A program made the translations under genes and the position numbers. Positions 1 through 7,843 of a DNA stretch of 64,000 nucleotides are shown piece by piece. Below the pieces are notes generated by a model that was not told where the DNA came from, did not search any database, and saw nothing but the letters and a program-made list of their open reading frames with translations. The DNA comes from Flavobacterium sp. ALD4. Lineage in GTDB: Bacteria > Bacteroidota > Bacteroidia > Flavobacteriales > Flavobacteriaceae. The stretch's first letter is position 1. Every line of letters begins with the position of its first letter. The stretch covers positions 372,001 to 436,000 of the forward strand of contig NZ_PJBJ01000023.1 of the NCBI RefSeq assembly GCF_002836475.1, in the 5' to 3' direction.

Positions 1-59
1 TTGACCAAATAACTAATTGTAGTATTACACTGTTTTACTGAAAATACAATACCTAATTG

Positions 60-170
60 CATGGATAAAAACTACCGCCAACAAAAGCTGTAATTAATAC
101 GGGTTTTGGTGTTTTATCCAAAAGTTGGTGTGTTTTTATCATCTCCGCCAAATCTTTTGATTTGGCTTTA
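60..170. repeat. palindromic intergenic repeat, copy 1
   Basis: Non-coding stretch with a perfect 8-bp stem, GCCAAATC (147-154), TTTT loop, GATTTGGC (159-166). There is no T-tail, so it is not a normal terminator. The segment around 70-85 (ACTACCGCCAACA) resembles ACTACCACCAACA near 4993, linking it to the repeat at 4985-5140. Nothing else is visible in bases 1-209. Confidence 0.45.
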
Positions 171-209
171 GAACAAAAAAGATAAAACAAAATAAAAAGT
201 TTTGGCTAA

Positions 210-725
210 GTGCTTCATCGGAAATTCAGTAATTTTAATTCATTCAAGAAACAAGAGGCAAAAGAATACATAATAAATCGTTCGAAAAATGAAAAGATTA
301 TAATAATAAATGAAGCCCATCATAACATAAGACACAGAATTATTACTACTTCTCTTTTATATAGTTTATATGATAGTGGTTATCGTTTCATTAGATTAGA
401 AACACTTTCCGACACTTTAATAAATAAAATAAAATTTCTAATATTAGAAAGCGGTTATTATACTAGAGAACCACAAATGGCTAATTTATTAAAAGAAGCT
501 AGCAAAATAGGATTTACATTATTTAAACACGAAATAAGTGATGGCTCTAATGGTAAAGAAAGAGAAATTGGTCAAGCAGAAAACATAGCTAAATTAATTA
601 AAGAAAATCAAAATTCGAAATTTTTGATACTTTGTGGTTGGGATCACGTTATTGAAGGAACGCCACGAAACAAAAGTTGGCAAAATTCTATTTTTTGTAA
701 TATTACTATCGAACTTCTATGTTAA
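210..725 (+). CDS. hypothetical protein, probably a truncated fragment
   Basis: 171 codons opening with GTG directly after an in-frame TAA, so the true start is uncertain and the N-terminus may be lost. Visible motifs are IIINEAHH near residue 33 and CGWDHVIEG near residue 143, set in an alternating alpha/beta pattern. From memory, similar proteins in Flavobacteriaceae are longer (roughly 300-400 aa) and share the NEAHH and G-DHVIEG motifs, so this copy looks shortened at both ends. No catalytic assignment is made. The His/Glu-rich motif would fit an erythromycin-esterase/ChaN-like fold, but that is a guess. It is flanked by palindromic repeats on both sides. Confidence 0.4.
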   Translation: MLHRKFSNFNSFKKQEAKEYIINRSKNEKIIIINEAHHNIRHRIITTSLLYSLYDSGYRFIRLETLSDTLINKIKFLILESGYYTREPQMANLLKEASKIGFTLFKHEISDGSNGKEREIGQAENIAKLIKENQNSKFLILCGWDHVIEGTPRNKSWQNSIFCNITIELLC

Positions 726-739
726 TCTAGTTATATAAT

Positions 740-905
740 ACGCGTTACATACGCTTTATTTTGTTCGTGCAAAATAAGTAGGTACGCGTCACATATGAGC
801 AACAGATTAGTGAATGCGGAAGCGGCGATTAACCAGCTCCGCAAATTGAAGCTGCTGCTCCGCTACCGTTGTATATTTAATGTAGACTACTGAAAACACT
901 AATTT
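740..905. repeat. palindromic intergenic repeat, copy 2
   Basis: Contains paired ACGCGT blocks (742-747 region and about 783-788) enclosing TTTTG...CAAAA, then GC-rich self-complementary blocks (GCGGAAGCGG / CCGCT) ending in CTACCGTTGTAT (863-874). That end resembles ACCGTTGGCGACAAT at 5119 and CCTAACGTTGTAC at 6344. Unlike the surrounding DNA it is GC-rich. It lies between the 210-725 fragment and the 3' end of the slipin gene. Confidence 0.4.
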
Positions 906-911
906 GAAAAT

Positions 912-1706
912 CTATGGGATTATGGTTCCTGTATTATCTTTTTTATTTTTGTTTTTATTTTTCTTTTTCTTTGTTTTCCTTTTTCTAGGCAAAGCCTCTT
1001 CTGGGAATGGGAAAAGTATGGTAGAGTTTTTTTCTGTAGCAATATTTGCTAATGTTTGATACAAACGTAATTTAATAGCCGATGGTGATTGATCAATTAA
1101 TTTACCTGCTTCCAATAGTTTTCCAGCCGCTTGTTCTTCAGCTAATGCTAAAATAATTCTAGCTCTTCTTGAACGTTCGGCCTCTGCCTGATTGGCCATC
1201 ATTCGTCTCATATTCTCTGGTAGTTGTATGTCTTTTATTTTAACATCAATAATTTCTATACCCCAAACTTCTGTTTCTTTCTCAACAATGGCCTTAATGT
1301 TTTTTCCCATTTCCTCTCTTTTAGAAAGTATAGTGTCTAACTCTACTTTTCCACAGACATCCCTTAAAGCGGCTTGTGAAAGCTGTGTTATTGCAAAATT
1401 AAATTTTTCAACTTCTAGGATTGCTTTTTCTGGGTCGTTTACCTTAAAAAATACAACCCCATCAATACTACAAGGCACATTATCTTCGGTCATCACTTCT
1501 TGCGACACTATATTAATTGTTATAACTCTTATATCTACAACTTGAATGGTTTCAACAAATGGAATTATCCATCTAAAACCTGGACGCATGATACTAACAT
1601 ACTTACCAAATCTAAATTTTAAAGCTCTCTTGTATTCAAAAATAATTCGTATCCCTGCTAAAAAAAATAAAAAAATAAGAATACCTATAAACAATGGTGA
1701 ATTCAT
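912..1706 (-). CDS. SPFH/stomatin-like (slipin) membrane protein
   Basis: 264-aa member of the SPFH (prohibitin/stomatin) family, likely a membrane-microdomain scaffold. Residues about 3-23 form one N-terminal hydrophobic segment. The SPFH domain follows (about 28-190), with the stomatin-like run GKYVSIMRPGFRWIIPFVE and the typical QAEAERSRRARII stretch around residues 171-183. The C-terminus is an unusual Lys/Asn-rich tail (KTKKKKNKNKNKKDN), strongly basic and probably cytosolic. Start ATG at 1706 gives a normal short N-terminus before the membrane segment. No NfeD partner is adjacent, although slipins are often paired with one. It stands alone between decayed spacers. Confidence 0.88.
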   Translation of the reverse strand: MNSPLFIGILIFLFFLAGIRIIFEYKRALKFRFGKYVSIMRPGFRWIIPFVETIQVVDIRVITINIVSQEVMTEDNVPCSIDGVVFFKVNDPEKAILEVEKFNFAITQLSQAALRDVCGKVELDTILSKREEMGKNIKAIVEKETEVWGIEIIDVKIKDIQLPENMRRMMANQAEAERSRRARIILALAEEQAAGKLLEAGKLIDQSPSAIKLRLYQTLANIATEKNSTILFPFPEEALPRKRKTKKKKNKNKNKKDNTGTIIP

Positions 1707-2002
1707 AATACAGATTTTTAATTAATATCTACTAAAGCGTTAAACCTCAGGCTCAAAAGCCCTAATAAATATACGATTATTAATGCTAGTTTCAAAACAT
1801 TATTCCTAATAAACTATGTCGAGGGGGAGCTATCGAGGAATTCTCTGAATCAATAGGTAAGAAAAATCCATTTTCTGCATGCTATTATTAATAATATTCA
1901 TGGATAACAAGTAAAAATCATAAAACCTAGGAGGTGTTTTAGAGTAAGTCCGCTCTGCGAAGTCTCCTGACTTTGCACCTTTTTAATACGCTATTGCGAA
2001 AG
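1707..2002. other. AT-rich spacer
   Basis: Upstream of the slipin gene. No coding frame of note. It contains an imperfect palindrome around 1750-1760 (CAGGCTCAAAAGCCC) and the lead-in to the transposase remnant that follows. Confidence 0.4.
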
Positions 2003-2345
2003 AATATTACGTAACATTACCCCATTTTATAACTGCAACAGTTGTCTATTGGATCGCTGTATTCGCTAGACAATTATATCAAGATTCTGCAATAGAGTGT
2101 TTAGTTTTAGTTATTAAATACAAAGGAGCGGTTTTATATACTATGTAATTTTGAGTAATCGTATCCACTTAATAGTTCCATCTGACCGCAGAGAATTATC
2201 CAGTTTAATTCGAGATTTCAAAAATTCATTGCAAAATCAATTTTAGAAAAAATACAAAATAGTCCTGATAGCAGCAAAAGAAGTTCACTCCACTTTAATA
2301 AGAATTTTAAACTTATTAAAATAATCCTTCAGGTGAGCAAAGCAA
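2003..2345 (+). pseudogene. Y1/REP-associated transposase remnant (copy 1)
   Basis: Two frames together read as a decayed HUH (Y1_Tnp, IS200/RayT-like) transposase. The run HFITATVVYWIAVFARQLY (about 2021-2077) matches the family's ...FVTFTVVxWIDVFTR... strand. It then passes through TKYKGAVLYTM-like sequence, a frameshift, and LSNRIHLIV (2151-2177), where the family has the catalytic MSNHVHLI: the first His of the HUH pair is now Arg. LSSLIRDFKNSLQ (about 2199-2234) and a rough KIQNSPDSSKRS block follow. Several stops and frameshifts show it is dead. These elements normally mobilise REP-type palindromes, which suits the repeat-rich surroundings. Confidence 0.75.
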
Positions 2346-2571
2346 TGTATTCTGGCTTTAGTTTGCAAAGCGTTTTAAAGCAAGCGCTGCAAAAGTCTAG
2401 AATCACAAAACCTATTATACCAACATCTTAGCTTAATTTCGGGATATTTAATTTATCTTTAATAATAATTTTTTGAATTTAATGATTAGTTTTTACTTGT
2501 TATTATTTGTCTTGACTCATCCGCAACTGCGTGATAATTGCATAACGTACTACTTAATTAAAACACATCTT

Positions 2572-4386
2572 ATGAAAAATAAAATCTTGTTCTTATTAAT
2601 AAGTTGTATTATTTCTTTTAATTATTCAAATGCTCAAAGTATAAAGCTTGACTCACTTGATTTATTTATCAATCAACTTATAGAAGACTTTGATGTGCCT
2701 GGTCTTTCCATCGGAATCGTGCGAAACGATTCAATTATTTATTCAAAAGGATTTGGGACAAAAGAAGTTAACACCAGTAATACTGTTAATGAAAACACTC
2801 TTTTTGCTATAGGATCAATTTCAAAATCTTTTACAGCATTGACATTAGGAATACTTGTAGATGAAGGTAAAATTAAATGGGATGACAAAGTCGTCACTTA
2901 TTTGCCCTACTTTGAGTTGTATGACCCGTATGTAACGGCAAACTTCACTATTAGAGATTTACTAACCCATAGAAGCGGCCTCAAAGATATAAGTGGTGGA
3001 ACTCTTTGGTATCATTCCGATTTATCGAGAGTTGAAATAATAAAGAATTTTAAATATCTAGAGCCTGTATCGGGCTTTCGAGAAAAACCTGCTTATCAAA
3101 ACATAATGTATATGGCAGCTGGAGAGATTGTAAGAGAAGTTACTGGAACGGAATGGGACAAGTTCCTTAAAGAAAGAGTATTCAACAAACTTGTAATGAG
3201 TAATAGTACTTCTATTTCATCTGTAAGAGAATCTAATAAAAACTTGGCTCAACCTCATATTTGGAACGAAAGTTATGACAAACAGTCTATCGAGCAAGAG
3301 AAAATGGATAATTTGGCAGCAGCAGGTTCAATATATTCCTCAGCGAATGAAATGAATAATTATATGAGGTTTTTACTTAATAATGGTGTTTTTGAACGAG
3401 ATACAATAGTAAGTAAAGAGATTATTGATGACATTTTTACACCACAAATTATATATCCTATCAGTAACCCTCCATTCGGAAATGAATTCTCTTCTTATGG
3501 TTTTGGTTGGTGGCTTAGCCCGATAGATGGTCATAAGGTAATTGAGCATAGCGGTGGTGTTGACGGTATGTCTGCTAATCTTTTTATGGTAAAAGATTTA
3601 AATATTGGAGTAGTTATACTTTCTAACTCATCAAAAGAACCTGCTGCATTTTTATTAAAAGCAAAATTAATGGAGATGATATTTGAGGATGCCTCCTTTG
3701 ATCTATATGAAAGAGTAAAAGCTATACGAACTAAACGTTTGGATGGTTATAAAAATGCAACTAGTCAAAAGAAGAAAATTGATGGTACACAACCATCATT
3801 AGATGCGGCATTATATACTGGAGTATATAGTGACAAAATGTATGGAAAAATTAATATTAAACAACTTAAAAAAAATGAGTTAGAGATTTCATTTACTCAT
3901 TCTTCCGTTTTTAAAGGAATACTTAAGCATTGGCATTATGATACCTATCAAATTGCTTGGTATGATATTAGAGTCCCAAATGGATACCTCACATTCAATT
4001 TTAATTCAGACAGAGAGATCAATGGGTTTGATATAAATCAGCCTAATTTACTTGATGTTGACTTTGGTGAATTGAATATAAAAAGATTAAAAGAAGATAA
4101 CCCGATAAAACCTGTGGTGGTTGATGATAAAATACTCAAAAGTTACGTGGGTGAATATGAAGTATCACCTGATTTAGTTATTACTATTTCTAAAACTGGA
4201 AAACAATTAAAAACTCAAATGACAGGGCAATCTGAAATATTCATTATCCCAATTTTAATTAATGTTTTTCAAGTACAAGATACCGAAAGGAAATTTGTGT
4301 TTAATCGAACAAATGATGGGAAAGTTGAAAGTTTAACTCTTATTCAAGGAGAACAACAATATACGTTTGAGAGAATAAAAAACTAA
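2572..4386 (+). CDS. serine hydrolase, class C beta-lactamase/transpeptidase fold
   Basis: 604-aa exported serine hydrolase (Beta-lactamase family, PF00144-like). I take the ATG at 2572, not the upstream frame start at 2473, because it gives a clean signal peptide (MKNKILFLLISCIISFNYSNAQ). Catalytic motifs are visible: SISK (S82-x-x-K85), YQN further on for the Y-x-N element, and HSGGVDG for the C-terminal H-x-G triad. The C-terminal third (about residues 420-604) has two beta-rich repeats like the DUF3471/lipocalin-like tails of such enzymes. The substrate is unknown; family members act on D-Ala peptides or esters in the periplasm. Single gene with no operon partners. Confidence 0.85.
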   Translation: MKNKILFLLISCIISFNYSNAQSIKLDSLDLFINQLIEDFDVPGLSIGIVRNDSIIYSKGFGTKEVNTSNTVNENTLFAIGSISKSFTALTLGILVDEGKIKWDDKVVTYLPYFELYDPYVTANFTIRDLLTHRSGLKDISGGTLWYHSDLSRVEIIKNFKYLEPVSGFREKPAYQNIMYMAAGEIVREVTGTEWDKFLKERVFNKLVMSNSTSISSVRESNKNLAQPHIWNESYDKQSIEQEKMDNLAAAGSIYSSANEMNNYMRFLLNNGVFERDTIVSKEIIDDIFTPQIIYPISNPPFGNEFSSYGFGWWLSPIDGHKVIEHSGGVDGMSANLFMVKDLNIGVVILSNSSKEPAAFLLKAKLMEMIFEDASFDLYERVKAIRTKRLDGYKNATSQKKKIDGTQPSLDAALYTGVYSDKMYGKINIKQLKKNELEISFTHSSVFKGILKHWHYDTYQIAWYDIRVPNGYLTFNFNSDREINGFDINQPNLLDVDFGELNIKRLKEDNPIKPVVVDDKILKSYVGEYEVSPDLVITISKTGKQLKTQMTGQSEIFIIPILINVFQVQDTERKFVFNRTNDGKVESLTLIQGEQQYTFERIKN

Positions 4387-4526
4387 GTATAACAATGCAT
4401 ATACTCCATTCAAACGACTCATATATGGAACTGTTGCCGGTGATTTGGAAACAACGATTCAAATAATTCAGAATAAAATAATTGTTTAAAATTAGAGTAT
4501 TAATTATTCATTTAAATTATAAAACT

Positions 4527-4946
4527 ATGAAAGCTTTTGAAAACGCAACAACATTTTTCCACAATTGTGAATCTGCAAAAGGGTGGGATGCCTGTAAAGA
4601 TTATGTAACGGAAAACGCTCCATTTAATGCTCAAAGTGAGCTTTTAACCGATATAACAAAGGTTGAGGATTATGTTAATTGGATGGCCAGTTTAGTTAGC
4701 ATTACCATGCCCGGTTGCTCCTATAAAATACATGTCTCTGCTTATGACGAAAAAAATAACACGGCTATCTTTTTTGCCACTTTTACAGGTACACATTCTG
4801 GAGATGGTGGACCTATCCCTCCAAGCAACAAAATTACAAACACAGATTATGTTTATGCTATAAAAATGGATGATGATGGAAAGGTAGAAAGTATGACTAA
4901 AATTTGGAATTCCTCATGGGCAATACGAGAACTTGGTTGGATGTAA
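4527..4946 (+). CDS. SnoaL/NTF2-like small protein
   Basis: About 139 aa when started at the ATG 4527; the frame stays open upstream to a TTG at 4482, but ATG fits the sequence (MKAFENATTFFHN...). The pattern is a helix-rich N-terminus, then curved strands ending in WNSSWAIRELGWM, which resembles SnoaL-like polyketide-cyclase/NTF2 folds. The hydrophobic core residues and FFATFTGTHSG strand fit a cone-shaped pocket. No signal peptide, so cytoplasmic. Function and ligand unknown. It follows the serine hydrolase by 140 bp. Confidence 0.7.
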   Translation: MKAFENATTFFHNCESAKGWDACKDYVTENAPFNAQSELLTDITKVEDYVNWMASLVSITMPGCSYKIHVSAYDEKNNTAIFFATFTGTHSGDGGPIPPSNKITNTDYVYAIKMDDDGKVESMTKIWNSSWAIRELGWM

Positions 4947-4984
4947 GCTATTCAAAATATTTAGAATTCAAGCTTTTAGGAATG

Positions 4985-5140
4985 GTAATAAAACTACCAC
5001 CAACAATCGTAATAAGTAATTGCTTGTTCTAGTCTACTTCTGAAAATCCTCTCGGCTTTTCGGCTTGGTGTGTACTTGCAAAGTTGAGTGGCAACCCAAG
5101 CAACTAGTAATAGCCGGTACCGTTGGCGACAATTTAACCC
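4985..5140. repeat. palindromic intergenic repeat, copy 3
   Basis: Composite of inverted blocks: ACTACCACCAACA at its left, TCTACTTCTGAAAA (about 5031-5044), CGGCTTTTCGGCTTGG, then AAGCAACTAGTAATAGCC and ACCGTTGGCGACAAT (5119-5133). It aligns block by block with 8700-8835 (TCTACTTCCAAAA ... AGCAACTAAAATAACC ... CTAACGAGACAATAC). An apparent 77-codon minus-strand frame across it is explained by the repeat and is not called as a gene. Confidence 0.55.
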
Positions 5141-5280
5141 CGACCATAACAAAAAAATCATGAGGTCAAGATTTTCATTTTGGACATATTTAATATCTAT
5201 AATTATTATATGCAATCTCTTTTTCACAAAAAGAATATTATTGTAATCTAAATCGCTTCTATTTATTTTATAATTAACAC

Positions 5281-5400
5281 AAAAAAGGCAGTTTGGCGGT
5301 TTTCGGGTGAACTGCTGTTAGCTGTAATATTCCCCAATCCTGTATAAATTCTAAACAGTTATATATCAAAACGACAAAGTAATTAAACGTTACAGCAACC
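5281..5400. repeat. palindromic intergenic repeat, copy 4
   Basis: Hairpin GCAGTT (about 5290) with AACTGC (about 5310), then AAACGTTACAGCAAC (5385-5399), a variant of the terminal motif seen at 7287 (AAACGTTAGCAACAATT). Confidence 0.4.
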
Positions 5401-5887
5401 CATTAAAGTTAAAAGTTTCAACCGAGTCTAGTACTGATAAATACCGAAAGAACTTTAGGCTTAAGTAGTGGCTTCAATTTTAGTAGTGCCATTTGTACAG
5501 AAAGTTTTGCCAGGCGAATACGAAAACGCTCAACTCGTTTTAATAATAGGATTACAGATACCTCTAAATTTGAAATTTTAAAACCCGAAAACGCGGTCTT
5601 TTATAAACTTTGTGATTCCTATAACCATAGCATGCAAAGACAACCATAAACTCAGCCAAAACCTTAATAAAAAAAGAATTTACCGAGGAGAGGTATTTAT
5701 AACAACAATAGTAATCTTATATGTATCTATTTTGTCATCTTTAATCCTTTTAAAGTAGTGGTTTTTTTAAGAAAAACCTTAAAAAGGTATACAAATGTTA
5801 AAGTTAATCTCTTGACTTTAAGACAGTATTAATAAAGTCCCCGTATTTAAATTGTAAACTGCACATTAATAATTAAAACACTTACAT
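5401..5887 (+). other. spacer with short unexplained open stretch
   Basis: One frame from about 5461 to 5649 is open for over 60 codons without a start codon (LSSGFNFSSAICTESFARR...HSMQRQP). This may be a decayed gene but matches no family I recognise. A hairpin GGTTTTT/AAAAACC lies at about 5760-5778. Confidence 0.3.
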
Positions 5888-6076
5888 ATGAGTACAACAT
5901 ATTTGAATACCAAGTCAAGAGGATTAACTAAAACAGTAGCTGAATTCTCCAAACAGGATGGTCAGAGCAACAGTGAATTCCGTCAATTTATCAAGGAACA
6001 AGTGGTGGAGCATAGAAAAGAAGGAATGGACGTATTTAAATCCCCAAGACCAGGAGATGACCGAAATAACGAATAA
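5888..6076 (+). CDS. small hypothetical protein, 62 aa
   Basis: Short hydrophilic protein (MSTTYLNTKSRGLTKTV...PGDDRNNE) with a central amphipathic helix (SEFRQFIKEQVVEHRKEG) and a charged tail. No signal peptide or membrane segment. I do not recognise the family. It is followed after 41 bp by a perfect 15-bp rho-independent terminator, which supports it being a real, separately transcribed gene. Confidence 0.6.
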   Translation: MSTTYLNTKSRGLTKTVAEFSKQDGQSNSEFRQFIKEQVVEHRKEGMDVFKSPRPGDDRNNE

Positions 6077-6117
6077 CTTCCTATCCACAATGGAAAAGGA
6101 ATAAATAAAAAAGAAGT

Positions 6118-6152
6118 AAAAGGCTATTTAGAAAATCTAAATAGCCTTTTCT
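6118..6152 (+). terminator. rho-independent terminator after 5888 gene
   Basis: Perfect 15-bp stem, AAAAGGCTATTTAGA (6118-6132), AAA loop, TCTAAATAGCCTTTT (6136-6150). The T-run ends the right arm. It reads as a terminator for the 62-aa gene. Confidence 0.85.
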
Positions 6153-6239
6153 CAATTTATCTGAAAAAGTAATAAAAACCATAAATTATGACAAATAAAT
6201 ACCTATTAAACTAAAACTAACACAGTAAATAATTTATTG

Positions 6240-6360
6240 CTAGTCCTCAACTACTTGCAAATCTTATAGCGTCTGGACGCTGGAATTTCCTATCAGTGAT
6301 TTATTTACTAAATTAGGTATTTAAATGCGTAACAAAAAATAGACCTAACGTTGTACTTCA
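6240..6360. repeat. palindromic intergenic repeat, copy 5
   Basis: Carries a perfect palindrome AGCGTCTGGACGCT (6268-6281), the 15-mer TTTACTAAATTAGGT (6304-6318) and CCTAACGTTGTAC (6344-6356). The 15-mer recurs exactly at 7253-7267. The terminal motif sits 34 bp before the start of the lipoprotein gene. Confidence 0.6.
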
Positions 6361-6389
6361 TTATAAAAACACTCAAAAATTGATAAATC

Positions 6390-7070
6390 ATGAAACATAT
6401 TATTATGGCATTTTTTTTTGCAGGGATTTTGATTTCTTGTAATTCATCAGACAAAACAAAAAAAGAAATACAGGAATCCTCTGTAATGGAATCTCAAACA
6501 AAAAGTACATCAGATTATATCAACAAACAATTAAAGGATATTGATACTGATGAAGCTTTTATTGCAACAGCATTAATGGCTGCTCCAAAAGAAAGCAGAT
6601 CCAAATGTAAAGTTATTGGATATAATATGGCAGGTGAATTTGTGACGCTTAAAGAAGGAGATAATGAATTTGTTATTCTTGCAGATAATCCCAATCAGGA
6701 TGGATTTAGTGCCGCATGTTATCATAAAGACCTCGAACCTTTTATGGCGAGAGGAAGAGCCTTAAGGGCTCAAGGAAAGACAAAACAAGAAGTCTTTGCT
6801 ATCCGTGAAGCAGAGATGAAATCAGGTCAACTTAAAATAACTCCTGGGTTGACTTTACAAATCTACTACGGGGCAAAGACAGTGTATGACTCTGCAACCT
6901 CAAAAGTTGAAGGTGCGCAACTTCGTTATGTAGTATATATGCCTTGGGCCACATCAAAATCTACTGGTTTACCAGAAATCCCGATGGCTTCAAATCATCC
7001 TTGGATTATGGAACCTGGAACACATAGAGCACACATTATGATTTCACCTTTACCAGAAGATAGAGAGTAG
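6390..7070 (+). CDS. hypothetical lipoprotein
   Basis: 226-aa lipoprotein: signal MKHIIMAFFFAGILISC with a clear lipobox ending at Cys17, then a Ser/Lys/Thr-rich linker and a single globular domain. Conserved-looking features are KVIGYNMAGEFVTLKEGDNEFVILADNP, a CYHKDLEPFMARGRAL block around residue 110, and SNHPWIMEPGTHRAHIMISP near the C-terminus. I recognise it only as a recurring uncharacterised Bacteroidota lipoprotein; no enzymatic motif is obvious. It is likely anchored in the outer or inner membrane facing the periplasm. Single gene bounded by repeat copies 5 and 6. Confidence 0.75.
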   Translation: MKHIIMAFFFAGILISCNSSDKTKKEIQESSVMESQTKSTSDYINKQLKDIDTDEAFIATALMAAPKESRSKCKVIGYNMAGEFVTLKEGDNEFVILADNPNQDGFSAACYHKDLEPFMARGRALRAQGKTKQEVFAIREAEMKSGQLKITPGLTLQIYYGAKTVYDSATSKVEGAQLRYVVYMPWATSKSTGLPEIPMASNHPWIMEPGTHRAHIMISPLPEDRE

Positions 7071-7139
7071 CCTTGATAAGGAACTATAAGTAATGATATC
7101 GCTGATAAAAACAGAACTAAAAAAAAGGAAATAACGCAA

Positions 7140-7303
7140 CCACAACCCCCAACATAATTTATTTGCAAGTTGTAGCCTACATACTGTACGATACAAGCGA
7201 ACTGACTGAAAGCAATTCGGTCCCAGGAGCTATGTCGACTATTCAGTCTGAATTTACTAAATTAGGTCCTTAAAAAACCATATACCAAACGTTAGCAACA
7301 ATT
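7140..7303. repeat. palindromic intergenic repeat, copy 6
   Basis: Shares the exact 15-mer TTTACTAAATTAGGT (7253-7267) with copy 5 and ends in AAACGTTAGCAACAATT (7287-7303). That end lies 28 bp before the ATG of the dead membrane-protein gene at 7332. The left part (CGCAACCACAACCCCC) is C-rich and unlike nearby DNA. Confidence 0.6.
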
Positions 7304-7331
7304 AAAAAAATTTAAACTGAAAATTCAACAA

Positions 7332-7550
7332 ATGGAAAAAAGATGGATAATAGCAATATAGCTTTTTTTAATAATCACTTTTGTTTTTTGGAGGCTTACT
7401 AATGCTCATTTCAAAAAAGACTATGGTAAAAAGATCTAGAAACTATGGGGAACGAGAACTTTTTATTGGCAAGGTGCATTATTAATCAGTGGAGATATCA
7501 CAATTCTACTACTGTTTGTTTTTAAATGGGCATATGTATTGACTTTTTAG
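7332..7550 (+). pseudogene. small membrane-protein gene with two in-frame TAG stops
   Basis: A 73-codon frame from ATG 7332 to TAG 7550 reads MEKRWIIAI*LFLIITFVFWRL... then FKWAYVLTF, with stops at codons 10 (TAG 7359-7361) and 36 (TAG 7437-7439). Without them it would encode a roughly 72-aa protein with two hydrophobic helices. The reading frame is otherwise intact, so decay looks recent. Family unknown. Confidence 0.6.
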
Positions 7551-7596
7551 AAGCCTAAAAAACAACTAAGCTGCCAAGAGCATGTTCCTACCTACG

Positions 7597-7680
7597 CTGC
7601 CGCACGAATACTTTTATGCAGCTATAACCAGCACTAATTTTCTATATTTAAATAGTACTTTTTTTTTAGCAACGAGTAGA
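7597..7680. repeat. upstream/left end of Y1 transposase element, copy A
   Basis: CTGCCGCACGAATACTTTTATG... followed by CACTAATTTTCTATATTTA (7632-7650), a T-run, and ACGAGTAGAAATTATAAG. The same layout occurs at 12269-12358. It marks the 5' flank of the transposase remnant that follows. Confidence 0.6.
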
Positions 7681-7822
7681 AATTATAAGTTTCTTAATCC
7701 AGAAGGGGCTATACTTTATTAGCTTTGCTGCAGCGGGATAGTTAGATGTATTTACCTCTAATGAGTATAAAAATTTGTTTATTGAGAGTATAGAATATTG
7801 TCAAAAAAAGGATTACAAGTAA
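7672..7822 (+). pseudogene. Y1/REP-associated transposase remnant (copy 2)
   Basis: Starts where ATG should be but reads ACG (7672). The first frame gives (M)SRNYKFLNPEGA; a frameshift then leads to FISFAAAG*LDVFTSNEYKN and LFIESIEYCQKK. The TAG at 7739-7741 replaces the Trp of the family's GW-DVFTR motif (TGG to TAG). Only the N-terminal third of the family remains; the HUH region is gone. Confidence 0.75.
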
Positions 7823-7843
7823 GAAAGATACTAAAATATTAAA

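Noticed and set aside
4994-5227. 77-codon minus-strand frame
   Set aside because: It runs through palindromic repeat copy 3, which aligns with another spacer; its predicted protein has no family features.
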